A stretch of 15,585 nucleotides of DNA from an uncultured Mediterraneibacter sp. (GTDB taxonomy: Bacteria; Bacillota; Clostridia; Lachnospirales; Lachnospiraceae), in NCBI RefSeq assembly GCF_934330165.1, contig NZ_CAKRGI010000040.1, positions 1 to 15,585 of the forward strand. Reading direction: 5' to 3'. A program made the translations under genes and the position numbers. The notes under the pieces were generated by a model, which ran no database searches, was not told the DNA's origin, and saw only the letters and a program-made list of their open reading frames with translations. This document shows positions 1-8,110 of this stretch, one piece after another; positions within the stretch are counted from its first letter, which is position 1, and each line of letters opens with the position of its first letter.

Positions 1-130
1 AGTTGTCAACGGGCTGAGGTAAAGCGGGTCCTGCACTGCGATGCAACAGCAAGTGCGGATATGGACGCTCTTCTGTCGAAAAACTCCCTGCTGCCTGTAT
101 ATTTTCTCTTCAACAAATACAAATTTACTC

Positions 131-2011
131 CTACTTCGACTTAATCTCTCTCCAGAGTCTGTTGTACAATGCATCATTATCATCCCCTAAAAACTGGAAT
201 GTCTCGCAGTTCTCAAGCTTTGAATCATCCGGGAATGCAATCGGACTGTTACGCAGGGACTCGTCCTCGATCAGGTCACGACCGGCTGTATTCGGGATAG
301 AATAAGTAATATAATCAAAGTTCATTTTGGCAATGTCAGGTCTGCAAAGGAAATTAATGAAAGCTTCTGCATTTTCTACATTCTTTGCATTTTTAGGAAT
401 TACCCAGGAGTCGATCCAGATATTTGTTCCCTCTTTTGGAATTACATAATCAAGATCAGGGTTTTCCTGCTGGCAATAGAGGGCTTCGCCTGAATAGATC
501 ACACCTAAAGCTGCCTCGCCACCGATCATCTTATCGCGAACCTGGTCAATGACATACGCCTGAACCAGAGGTTTCTGCTCGATCAGCAGATTTTTCGCCG
601 CTTCCAGTTCGTCAAGGTCGGTGGAATTCAGTGAATATCCGAGATATTTTAATGCAACGGCAAAAGCATCTCGGACACTGTCCTGCATGAGGATACTGTC
701 TTCGTATTTTTTATCCCAGAGGATTCCCCAGCTGTCAACTGGCTCGTCAACCATTTTTTTATTATAAAGGATACCGACAGTTCCCCAGAGATATGGAACA
801 GAATATTTATTTTCCGGGTCAAACTGGCGGGACATTTTCATAAAATTGTCGCCGATATACTTCAGATTTGGAATATGATCGTAGTTGATCTCTGCAAGAA
901 GATCATTTTCAATCATTCGCTGAATCATGTAATCTGACGGGCAGACAACATCATAAGCGATCGCACCGGACTGAATTTTCGGGTACATGATTTCATTGGT
1001 TTCAAATTCTTCATATATAACATCAATTCCGGTTTCGTCTTCAAAAAGATCTATGATCTCAGGATCAATATATTCTCCCCAGTTGTATACGATCACCTGT
1101 CCATTCTTTGAGGTTCCGTCTTTTTGTCCGTAGATAAACCCACCGATCACGATCAGAACTGCCATTGCTACCGGAATCAGCTTCTGGAAGAAGAAACGTC
1201 CGATTTTTCTTGCACATCCAAACCGTACAGGGACATTTTTTTTGCGTTTATCTGCCGGTGAGAGATTGATCAGGATCAGCAAGATCAGAACCGTAACAAA
1301 CATCAAAGTTGAAAGTGCATACATTTCCGGTTTGATCCCTTTTCGGACTTCACTGTAGATCTTTGTGGAAAGAGTATCTACTCCAGGTCCCTTGGTAAAG
1401 TGGGTGATAACAAAATCATCCAGTGACATTGTAAATGCCAGAAGAAATCCTGAAAAAATTCCCGGCATGATGTCAGGCAGGACAACCTTGACAAAAGCAT
1501 AGAGCGGAGAAGCCCCAAGATCCAGTGCTGCCTCGTAAGTACGCTTGTTGGTCTGCTTTAATTTTGGCATGACACTCAAAATCACATAAGGGATATTGAA
1601 GGTAATGTGAGCCAGCAGGATCGTTTTAAATCCAAGCGTGAACCGGAATGCGATAAAAAGCAGCATCAGGGAGACACCGGTGACGATGTCTGCATTCAGC
1701 ATGGGAATATTTGTGATCCCCATAAAAAGTGTTCTTGTACGGGAACGCATAACCTGCATTCCAAGTGCTGCCAGAGTTCCGATCAGGGTTGCGATCAGAG
1801 CTGAGAGTAATGCAATAATCAGCGTGGTATAAAGTGCATTCATAATCTCTTTATTCTGGAAAAGAGAGACATACCATTTACCTGTAAAGCCGCCCCAGCG
1901 GGAACGGGTTTTTGTATTATTAAAAGAAAGTACCATCAACGTTACGATCGGAGCATACAGGATCAGACAGATCAGTACCAGGTAGATTCTTTTTGCTGCG
2001 TTCTTTATCAA
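131..2011 (-). CDS. potCD: Fused polyamine ABC transporter permease and substrate-binding protein (PotC-PotD fusion)
   Basis: The 626-residue product joins two normally separate importer parts. Residues 1-250 are a PotC-type permease with about six membrane segments (near 9-29, 59-84, 94-118, 131-149, 181-201, 232-250) and an EAA loop at 160-185 (EAALDLGAS...LPDIMPGI) that contacts the ATPase. A basic linker (251-276) and a seventh hydrophobic segment (277-295) lead to a PotD-type binding domain (about 304-626) that should lie outside the cell. Likely polyamine contacts by family comparison are W311, Y314, S359, Y361, D448, W532 and D534. No lipobox cysteine follows the seventh segment, so it probably acts as an uncleaved anchor. 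The start is TTG: GGGGAGGG lies 9 nt upstream and the TTG overlaps the potB stop as TTGA (4 nt). Spermidine/putrescine uptake is inferred from the family and the potAB neighbours; the exact substrate is not proven. Confidence 0.93.
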   Translation of the reverse strand: MIKNAAKRIYLVLICLILYAPIVTLMVLSFNNTKTRSRWGGFTGKWYVSLFQNKEIMNALYTTLIIALLSALIATLIGTLAALGMQVMRSRTRTLFMGITNIPMLNADIVTGVSLMLLFIAFRFTLGFKTILLAHITFNIPYVILSVMPKLKQTNKRTYEAALDLGASPLYAFVKVVLPDIMPGIFSGFLLAFTMSLDDFVITHFTKGPGVDTLSTKIYSEVRKGIKPEMYALSTLMFVTVLILLILINLSPADKRKKNVPVRFGCARKIGRFFFQKLIPVAMAVLIVIGGFIYGQKDGTSKNGQVIVYNWGEYIDPEIIDLFEDETGIDVIYEEFETNEIMYPKIQSGAIAYDVVCPSDYMIQRMIENDLLAEINYDHIPNLKYIGDNFMKMSRQFDPENKYSVPYLWGTVGILYNKKMVDEPVDSWGILWDKKYEDSILMQDSVRDAFAVALKYLGYSLNSTDLDELEAAKNLLIEQKPLVQAYVIDQVRDKMIGGEAALGVIYSGEALYCQQENPDLDYVIPKEGTNIWIDSWVIPKNAKNVENAEAFINFLCRPDIAKMNFDYITYSIPNTAGRDLIEDESLRNSPIAFPDDSKLENCETFQFLGDDNDALYNRLWREIKSK

Positions 2012-2823
2012 AATGCTGTACCCTCCCCATCTTTATCATATTTGGCGATTAGTGCCATACTTGCAATAATGAAGATCATCAGAACCAGTGATAGTCCTGA
2101 GCCTGTATGCCAGTTACTTCCCTGCTTAAATTCCTGTTCGATGACATTTCCGATCAGAAGGATCTTACTTCCGCCAAGGAGATCCGAGATAACAAAGGTT
2201 GTCAGGGCTGGTACAAAAACCATGGTGATCCCGCTGATGACACCCGGAACACTCAGAGGAAGAGTGATCTTGAAAAAGGTCTGCAGATTATTTGCACCAA
2301 GATCTCTTGCAGCATAAAGTACATCACGGTCAATTTTTGCAAGTACATTGTAAATCGGCAGGATCATAAATGGAAGAAAATTGTAAACCATTCCAAGTAC
2401 GATCGCACCGGGGGTATTGATCAGTGACTGCTCCGGCAGATGAAGAAAATGCAGGATGTTATTGATGATTCCATTCTTTTCAAGCAGTGTCTGCCATGCC
2501 AGTGTGCGGAGCAGGAAATTCATCCACATCGGGAGAATGAAGATCAATACGATAAAACTCGTCTGATTCATATTCTTTTCTGAAAGGATCATTGCCAGTG
2601 GATAGGCAAGAACCAGACAGATCAGTGTGCTGATCAGGGAAAGCAGCAACGCAAGCCCAAGAGCTTTCAAGTTTTCCTGCGATGTCATCATTCCCAGATT
2701 GGAAAATGTAAAGCGTCCCTCTTTATCTGTCAGACCGTAGTATACGATCATGAGCAGCGGGATGATTACGAAAGAAACTGCCCAAAAAAGGTATGGGCCG
2801 GCAAGTAATTTTCTATGCTTCAA
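2008..2823 (-). CDS. potB: Spermidine/putrescine ABC transporter permease PotB
   Basis: This is the first transmembrane subunit of the polyamine importer and pairs with the PotC half of the downstream fusion. From the preferred start it has 271 residues, about six membrane helices, and a typical EAA loop near residues 171-195 (AARDLGANN...LPLSVPG) that docks on PotA. I prefer a TTG start at 2823: a perfect GAGGAGG (2839-2833) sits 9 nt upstream, and the protein then begins [13 protein letters not shown], the usual PotB beginning. An in-frame ATG at 2841 would add six residues but has only a weak ribosome site and would place the good GAGGAGG inside the coding region. With the TTG start the overlap with the potA stop is 11 nt, so translation is probably coupled. 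The 3' end overlaps the potCD start by 4 nt. Confidence 0.93.
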   Translation of the reverse strand: MKHRKLLAGPYLFWAVSFVIIPLLMIVYYGLTDKEGRFTFSNLGMMTSQENLKALGLALLLSLISTLICLVLAYPLAMILSEKNMNQTSFIVLIFILPMWMNFLLRTLAWQTLLEKNGIINNILHFLHLPEQSLINTPGAIVLGMVYNFLPFMILPIYNVLAKIDRDVLYAARDLGANNLQTFFKITLPLSVPGVISGITMVFVPALTTFVISDLLGGSKILLIGNVIEQEFKQGSNWHTGSGLSLVLMIFIIASMALIAKYDKDGEGTAF

Positions 2824-3886
2824 CTGCAGGAGCCTCCTCATCTTCAGATTCCGGTTTTTTCATGATCTGGATATCAAAAGGATCGACCTGAATGCCGACT
2901 TCTGTACCGACAGGGAAGAGATCAGTGCTGTGGACAAGCAGCTCATAGTTATTTGCAAGCACTTCCATCTCATAATGTACTCCCTTAAAGATCAGGTTCG
3001 TAACAACACCGTCGATCACTCCTTCTCCGGGTTTTACAAGGTCGATATCTTCCGGGCGGATGACCGCGTCAACCGGTTTGTTGCGGCCAAATCCGACATC
3101 TACACATTTCCAGACTGCCCCGAGCATTTTTACAACTTTATCCTCTACCATGGTAGCGGGCAGAATATTACTGTCACCGATGAAATCAGCTACAAAAGCA
3201 TTCTGTGGTTCATTGTAAATGTCTTCCGGTGTGCCGATCTGCTGGATATATCCCTGGTTCATGACAACGATGGTATCGGACATGGTGAGGGCTTCTTCCT
3301 GGTCATGAGTAACATAGACAAACGTGATCCCAAGTTCATTTTTTAAGCGGATCAGTTCATACTGCATATCCTGGCGAAGCTTCAGATCGAGAGCACCGAG
3401 CGGTTCATCGAGAAGAAGAACTTTTGGCTCGTTTACGATGGCACGTGCAATGGCGATCCGCTGCTGCTGTCCGCCACTGAGGGAGTCCGGGGTACGGTCA
3501 TCGTAACCCTCCAGGTTTACCAGTTTTAAGGCATAGTGGATCTTATCCCGGATATAGCCTTTGGATTTCCCCTTGATCTTCAGTCCGAATGCGATATTCT
3601 CAGCGATGGACATATGGGAAAAAAGTGCATATTTCTGAAATACAGTATTTAACTGCCTGCGGTTTGGAGGCAGATTGTTGATATTTTTTCCGTCAAAAAT
3701 GATATCACCGGAATCGGGAGTTTCAAATCCTCCGAGAATACGGAGCAGGGTAGTCTTTCCGCATCCGCTAGGACCAAGAAGTGTCAAAAATTCATTTTCT
3801 CGGATGTAAAGATTTAACTGATCGAGAATCACGTTCTCGTCATAAGATTTTGTGATATTAATGATATCGATTAGTTTATTTGGCAT
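2813..3886 (-). CDS. potA: Spermidine/putrescine ABC transporter ATP-binding protein PotA
   Basis: This cytoplasmic ATPase drives polyamine import, and a dimer would serve PotB and the PotC half of PotCD. The 357-residue protein has all expected parts: Walker [10 protein letters not shown] at 38-46, Q-loop Q84, ABC signature LSGGQQQR at 136-143, Walker B VLLLDEP at 156-162 and switch H194. The region from about 240 to 345 fits the TOBE-type regulatory domain of CUT1/MOI-type importers. The C-terminus is acidic ([10 protein letters not shown]). The ATG is preceded by GAGGAGG with a 6-nt spacer. That ribosome site lies inside the 3' end of aroC, whose reading frame overlaps potA by 11 nt. Order and spacing place it in one aroC-potA-potB-potCD message. 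The general family is certain; the polyamine assignment rests on PotA-like sequence and the PotB and PotD neighbours. Confidence 0.95.
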   Translation of the reverse strand: MPNKLIDIINITKSYDENVILDQLNLYIRENEFLTLLGPSGCGKTTLLRILGGFETPDSGDIIFDGKNINNLPPNRRQLNTVFQKYALFSHMSIAENIAFGLKIKGKSKGYIRDKIHYALKLVNLEGYDDRTPDSLSGGQQQRIAIARAIVNEPKVLLLDEPLGALDLKLRQDMQYELIRLKNELGITFVYVTHDQEEALTMSDTIVVMNQGYIQQIGTPEDIYNEPQNAFVADFIGDSNILPATMVEDKVVKMLGAVWKCVDVGFGRNKPVDAVIRPEDIDLVKPGEGVIDGVVTNLIFKGVHYEMEVLANNYELLVHSTDLFPVGTEVGIQVDPFDIQIMKKPESEDEEAPAVEA

Positions 3887-4991
3887 CTTGGTCCTCCTCG
3901 TATACTTTTTTTATTTTATCAATAGTTGAAACAGTGTTGCAAAGCAGCAGGTCTGCCAGTGTCAGGGCAGTCATGGCTTCAACGACCACAACCGCACGAG
4001 GGACGATGACAGGATCATGTCTTCCGTGGATGGAAATATCAATCTCTTCTCCGGACTCGTTCACGGTATGCTGCGTAGCGGCAATAGAAGGAGTCGGTTT
4101 AACGGCTGCACGCAATATAAGGTCAGAACCATCACTCATGCCGCCTAAAGTACCACCGGAATGGTTGGTCTTTTTCACCGTCTTTCCATCTCTGATGCAG
4201 AAAGGATCGTTATTGGTGCTTCCGACAGAACGGGAAACAGCGAAACCATCACCGATTTCTACACCTTTTACAGCACCAATGGACATGACTGCGTGAGAAA
4301 GAAGGGCATCCAGCTTATTAAAAACTGGTTCGCCCAGCCCGACTGGAAGTCCTGAGGTGATGCATTCGATCATACCACCGGAAGAATCACAGTCTGCCAT
4401 AAGATCAGAGAGGTACTGACCGGCCTTTTCGGCAATGGTCTGGTTTGGCATATAAAGAGGATTCTGGTTGATGGCATTAAAATCATAGTCTTTTTCATCA
4501 ATAGTATAAGGACCGATGGATTTGGTATAGGCACAGACGGAAATTCCAAGTTCTTTCAGGAGAAGGGAAGCGACTGCACCTGCAGCAACACGTCCGACGG
4601 TTTCACGACCGGAAGAACGTCCCCCTCCACGGTAATCCCTGAAACCATATTTCTCATGGAAACAGAAATCCGCATGACCCGGACGGTAGGAAACAGCAAT
4701 ATCACCGTAATCCCTTGAACGCTGATCCTGGTTACGAACCATCAGAGAAATTGGTGTACCGGTAGTACGCCCCTCAAATACACCTGAGAGGATCTCAACT
4801 GTATCGGACTCATTTCTCTTTGTTGTATATTTGCTCTGTCCCGGTTTTCTCCGGTCAAGAAATGTCTGGATCTCTTTTTCTGTAAGAGAGATGCCTGCAG
4901 GACAGCCGTCGATGACGACTCCGACACCCGCCCCGTGGGATTCGCCCCATGTAGTGACCCGAAATAATGTTCCAAATGATGAACCGCTCAT
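3876..4991 (-). CDS. aroC: Chorismate synthase
   Basis: AroC converts 5-enolpyruvylshikimate-3-phosphate to chorismate, the last shared step toward aromatic amino acids, folate and quinones, using reduced FMN as a catalyst. The 371-residue length is normal. Visible family motifs are GESHG at 16-20 (H19), DRRKPGQS around R47/R48, RPGHAD at 103-108 (H106), [10 protein letters not shown] at 122-131 with R125, and a C-terminal [15 protein letters not shown] block followed by [16 protein letters not shown]. The start is ATG with AAGGAG 9 nt upstream. No flavin-reductase domain is attached, so it is of the monofunctional type. It is the first gene of the unit and overlaps potA by 11 nt, an unexpected partner since no other shikimate gene is in the window. 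Confidence 0.97.
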   Translation of the reverse strand: MSGSSFGTLFRVTTWGESHGAGVGVVIDGCPAGISLTEKEIQTFLDRRKPGQSKYTTKRNESDTVEILSGVFEGRTTGTPISLMVRNQDQRSRDYGDIAVSYRPGHADFCFHEKYGFRDYRGGGRSSGRETVGRVAAGAVASLLLKELGISVCAYTKSIGPYTIDEKDYDFNAINQNPLYMPNQTIAEKAGQYLSDLMADCDSSGGMIECITSGLPVGLGEPVFNKLDALLSHAVMSIGAVKGVEIGDGFAVSRSVGSTNNDPFCIRDGKTVKKTNHSGGTLGGMSDGSDLILRAAVKPTPSIAATQHTVNESGEEIDISIHGRHDPVIVPRAVVVVEAMTALTLADLLLCNTVSTIDKIKKVYEEDQDAK

Positions 4992-5084
4992 GTTAAGTAA
5001 CTCCTTCCTGCGTCCTCCTCAGAACCACTGCAAAGCATTGTGCAGACAGGGGGGAAAAGAACGTGCAATAAAACTCAATTCCGA

Positions 5085-5090
5085 ATTATA
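5085..5090 (-). promoter_or_regulatory. Candidate -10 element of the aroC-pot promoter
   Basis: Read on the minus strand, 5090-5085 is a perfect TATAAT, about 95 nt before the aroC ATG. A matching -35 is poor: TGTTAC lies 16 nt upstream, with no clear TTGACA and no TG extension. It is the only good -10 hexamer I found between aroC and the divergent L,D-transpeptidase gene for this direction. Transcription would begin near 5078, giving an untranslated leader of roughly 85-90 nt. Confidence 0.45.
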
Positions 5091-5228
5091 CCCCCAAGTA
5101 CAGTCCGTAACACGCAGAACTGCACTGAGGGCATAGTGATATTATATAGGAAGAAAGGTTCAGGTGCAAGAATATTTAAGATTCAATGAAGAAAAAAAGA
5201 AGGTCTGTACTTTTGATTCTTTTCGTAA

Positions 5229-5234
5229 TATAAT
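5229..5234 (+). promoter_or_regulatory. Candidate -10 element upstream of the L,D-transpeptidase gene
   Basis: A perfect TATAAT lies about 40 nt before the start codon at 5275, within the divergent spacer. The -35 region is weak (TGTACT at 5206-5211 with a 17-nt spacer). It is proposed as the promoter of the L,D-transpeptidase and tgt pair from position and hexamer match only. Confidence 0.42.
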
Positions 5235-5274
5235 AGCTTGGTGGAAAAAGAGAAAAGGGAGGAAATAATGGCAG

Positions 5275-6864
5275 ATGAGTAAAAAGAAAAAAGATATTTC
5301 CGAGGCAGTTACTCTTGAAGGTACGGATGAAAATATAGTAGTAGCAGATACAGAGGCAGAGGGAGAGCCATCTGTGTCAGAAGAGAAAGAAGAGAAAAAG
5401 AAGCATAAGGAAAAGAATGGCGGCAGGAAGCGGAAAAGACGTAAAAGAAGGAAGAAAAAAGAAAGGAAGAAGCTTGGAAAGAAGGGGTGGATGATCATCG
5501 GTGGCGTGATCGCTGGTATCGTGCTGATTTATCTTGGCATTTCAGCTTATTTCATAGGGCATTTTTATGTAAATACGCAGATCAACGGAAAAGATTTTTC
5601 GGGAAAGAATGCTGAAGCTGTGAAAAAATACATCAAAGAGCAGGTGGACGGTTATGAACTTAAGATTATAGAGCAGAACCAGCAGACAGATGTGATTCGC
5701 GGAACGGATATTTCTTTGGAATATAAAGAAAATGGATCCATCCAGAAAGCACTGGACGGTCAGAATCCGCTGCTCTGGCCGAAAGCATTTTTCTCCAAGA
5801 GTTCAACGGATGTTACTGTGGAGGTAGGTTTTGACGAGAACGCTCTAGACAGTGAGATCCAGTCCATTCAGGCGGTGACGCAGGATCAGACCGAGCCACA
5901 GGCCGCCCATCCGCAGTTTGATGGTACTTCTTTTGTTGTAGAACCGGAAGTGTATGGTACGCAGGTAGATACAGAAACACTGGAAAAGAAGGTTGAGGAA
6001 TACATAACAGAGTTTAAAGACGAACTGAATATGCTGGATGAAGGTTGTTATACATTGCCAAAGTATACTTCGGATTCACCGGAGGTCCAGGCAGCCTGTG
6101 ATACGATGAATGAGTATCTGAAAGCCAGTATCACTTATAAGATGAAAGAAAATGTCGTAGTCGACAAGACTCTGATCTCAGAGTGGCTGTCTTATGATGA
6201 AAATATGAATGTTACCTTTGATGAAGGTAAGGTAAAAGAGTGGATGCGGGAATTTGGCAAGACTTATGATACAGTCGGTTCGACAAGAACGATCACGACA
6301 CCTACCGGCAAGACAGTGAATGTTTCCGGTGGAACTTATGGATGGTCGGTGGATGAGGCAACAGAAGCCACAGCATTGATCGAGAGTATAAAAAAGGGAG
6401 AAGTGATCGAGAAAGAGCCAACTTATGTCCAGACGGCAGCTACCCATGATGCACAGGACTGGGGAAGTACTTATGCAGAAGTAGATGTTACAACCCAGCA
6501 TATGTGGTATATTGTAAACGGAGCAGTTGTTCTTGAGACAGATGTGGTAACAGGAAAACCAACACCGGACAGAGTGACTCCGACGGGCGTATATTCCATT
6601 CTGGAACTTAAAAGAAATAAGACGCTGACCGGTACGATCAACCCGGCTACAGGTAAACCGATCTATGAGACACCGGTTTCTTACTGGATGCGTGTGACAT
6701 GGACCGGAGTAGGTTTTCATGATGCAATCTGGCAGTCAGCTTTCGGTGGTACGATCTATCAGACGAACAAGGGATCGCATGGATGCATTAATATGCCGTT
6801 GAATATGGCAGCAAGTCTGTATGACCAACTGAGTGTCGGAACACCGGTCATCATTCATGAGTAA
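5275..6864 (+). CDS. Membrane-anchored L,D-transpeptidase (YkuD domain) with polybasic cytoplasmic tail
   Basis: The 529-residue protein is predicted to crosslink peptidoglycan (3-3 links) or attach proteins to it outside the membrane. The N-terminus (1-70) is cytoplasmic: an acidic stretch, then residues 41-70 with 22 of 30 K/R. One membrane helix follows at about 72-95. Residues about 97-390 resemble the PG_binding_4-type modules found before YkuD in Gram-positive enzymes such as enterococcal Ldtfm (an N-terminal VNTQINGKDFSG motif and a TYGWSVD motif at 354-360). The catalytic YkuD domain spans about 399-528, with H482 and the active-site SHGCINMP at 501-508 (nucleophile C504). The ATG at 5275 is 12 nt after GGGAGG. 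A nearer ATG at 5268 is out of frame and stops after four codons, so the start context is odd. tgt follows after 21 nt, probably on the same message. The YkuD assignment is firm; the physiological substrate is not known. Confidence 0.92.
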   Translation: MSKKKKDISEAVTLEGTDENIVVADTEAEGEPSVSEEKEEKKKHKEKNGGRKRKRRKRRKKKERKKLGKKGWMIIGGVIAGIVLIYLGISAYFIGHFYVNTQINGKDFSGKNAEAVKKYIKEQVDGYELKIIEQNQQTDVIRGTDISLEYKENGSIQKALDGQNPLLWPKAFFSKSSTDVTVEVGFDENALDSEIQSIQAVTQDQTEPQAAHPQFDGTSFVVEPEVYGTQVDTETLEKKVEEYITEFKDELNMLDEGCYTLPKYTSDSPEVQAACDTMNEYLKASITYKMKENVVVDKTLISEWLSYDENMNVTFDEGKVKEWMREFGKTYDTVGSTRTITTPTGKTVNVSGGTYGWSVDEATEATALIESIKKGEVIEKEPTYVQTAATHDAQDWGSTYAEVDVTTQHMWYIVNGAVVLETDVVTGKPTPDRVTPTGVYSILELKRNKTLTGTINPATGKPIYETPVSYWMRVTWTGVGFHDAIWQSAFGGTIYQTNKGSHGCINMPLNMAASLYDQLSVGTPVIIHE

Positions 6865-6885
6865 TAGAATAAATGAGGTTTAATT

Positions 6886-8013
6886 ATGTACGAACTAATA
6901 AAAAGAGACGGGATGGCAAAGCGTGGACGTCTGACGACAGTGCATGGCACGATCGAGACACCGGTATTTATGAATGTTGGTACTGCTGCTGCGATTAAAG
7001 GTGGAGTATCAACGGATGATCTGCGACAGATCAAGACGCAGGTAGAGCTTTCCAACACTTATCATCTTCATGTCAGACCGGGGGATGAGGTAGTAAAAAA
7101 AATGGGAGGACTTCATAAGTTTATGAACTGGGATAAACCGATCCTTACGGACTCCGGAGGATTTCAGGTTTTTTCACTTGCATCATTAAGAAAGATCAAA
7201 GAGGAAGGTGTTCATTTTAATTCCCATATTGATGGAAGAAAGATCTTTATGGGACCGGAGCAGAGTATGCAGATCCAGTCCAACCTGGCTTCTACGATTG
7301 CCATGGCATTTGATGAGTGTCCATCCAGTGTGGCTGATAAGAAGTATATGGCAAATTCTGTGGCACGTACCACTCGCTGGCTGAAACGCTGTAAGGAAGA
7401 GATGGCAAGACTGAATGCACTGCCGGATACGATCAACCCACAGCAGATGTTGTTTGGTATTAATCAGGGAGGTATTTACGAAGATATCCGTATTGAACAT
7501 GCACAGCAGATTTCAGAACTGGATCTGGATGGGTATGCGGTCGGTGGCCTGGCGGTAGGAGAAAGCCATGAAGAAATGTACCGCATTCTGGATGAAGTTG
7601 TACCGCATCTCCCGGCAAATAAGCCGACTTATCTGATGGGAGTTGGAACACCGGCGAATATTCTTGAGGCGGTTGACCGTGGAGTAGATTTCTTTGACTG
7701 TGTTTATCCGTCAAGAAATGGGAGACATGGACATGTCTATACGAACCATGGAAAGATGAATCTTTTCAATGCAAAATATGAACTGGATGACCGTCCGATC
7801 GAAGAGGGGTGTGACTGCCCTGCATGCAGAAGCTACAGCCGTGCTTATATCCGTCACTTGCTGAAAGCAAAAGAGATGCTGGGTATGAGATTATGTGTTC
7901 TCCATAATCTGTATTTCTATAATACAATGATGGAAGAAATCCGGGATGCGATTGATGCCGGGGAATATAAGGCATATAAGCAACGGAAGCTGGAAGGAAT
8001 GGAGCAAAAATAG
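6886..8013 (+). CDS. tgt: Queuine/preQ1 tRNA-guanine transglycosylase
   Basis: Tgt swaps guanine 34 in the anticodon of GUN tRNAs for preQ1 in bacteria, or directly for queuine in some gut anaerobes. The 375-residue length is typical. Visible motifs are ILTDSGGFQVFSL with D89, GGLAVGE at 220-226, FFDCVYPSRNGRHG with nucleophile D271, and the zinc site C309, C311, C314 and H340. The ATG has GAGG 7 nt upstream. It follows the L,D-transpeptidase by 21 nt with no terminator between, so co-transcription is likely, and it precedes yajC, a neighbour often seen in bacteria (tgt-yajC). No preQ1 synthesis or queuine salvage genes are in the window, so which base it inserts cannot be told here. Confidence 0.97.
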   Translation: MYELIKRDGMAKRGRLTTVHGTIETPVFMNVGTAAAIKGGVSTDDLRQIKTQVELSNTYHLHVRPGDEVVKKMGGLHKFMNWDKPILTDSGGFQVFSLASLRKIKEEGVHFNSHIDGRKIFMGPEQSMQIQSNLASTIAMAFDECPSSVADKKYMANSVARTTRWLKRCKEEMARLNALPDTINPQQMLFGINQGGIYEDIRIEHAQQISELDLDGYAVGGLAVGESHEEMYRILDEVVPHLPANKPTYLMGVGTPANILEAVDRGVDFFDCVYPSRNGRHGHVYTNHGKMNLFNAKYELDDRPIEEGCDCPACRSYSRAYIRHLLKAKEMLGMRLCVLHNLYFYNTMMEEIRDAIDAGEYKAYKQRKLEGMEQK

Positions 8014-8014
8014 G

Positions 8015-8062
8015 AAAAAATTATAGAATCTTGTAAAAATGCTTGAAGAAATAATTTTTTTT
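8015..8062 (+). terminator. Possible weak AT-only terminator after tgt
   Basis: AAAAAATTAT (8015-8024) can pair perfectly with ATAATTTTTT (8051-8060), and T8 runs from 8055 to 8062. The 26-nt loop and the absence of GC pairs make this a poor terminator. It directly follows the tgt stop and its right arm lies inside the spacer of the yajC promoter. Confidence 0.25.
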
Positions 8063-8071
8063 GTGTATAGT
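8043..8071 (+). promoter_or_regulatory. Sigma-A-type promoter of yajC
   Basis: TTGAAG at 8043-8048 and TATAGT at 8066-8071 are separated by 17 nt, and the spacer contains a T-rich tract. Transcription should start near 8078, about 33 nt before the yajC ATG. It allows yajC to be expressed apart from tgt. Confidence 0.72.
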
Positions 8072-8110
8072 AGATTTATTGTCTATCAAAAGTAGTTAGG
8101 AGGAGCAAAA

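Noticed and set aside
33..56. GCACTGC/GCAAGTGC hairpin downstream of potCD as a terminator
   Set aside because: The stem is short with a bulge, and no T-run follows on the minus strand.
6..122. Minus-strand 38-codon ORF starting TTG at 122, with AGGAG from the potCD stop region
   Set aside because: The ribosome site is decent, but the product is unrecognised, the start is TTG and the codon pattern is unconvincing; it is likely chance.
1..144. Open plus-strand frame from the window edge to TAA 142-144 (47 codons, ending NKYKFTPTST), convergent with potCD
   Set aside because: No start, domain or recognisable sequence is visible, and two minus-strand frames are open over much of the same stretch. 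It could be the tail of a convergent gene but cannot be supported.
2750..3346. 198-residue plus-strand frame inside potA/potB
   Set aside because: It runs antisense to clear PotA and PotB coding sequence and has no family motif.
5160..5498. Phenylalanine- and serine-rich 112-residue minus-strand frame
   Set aside because: It is the antisense shadow of the purine-rich segment encoding the L,D-transpeptidase basic tail, and it would be convergent with that gene's start.
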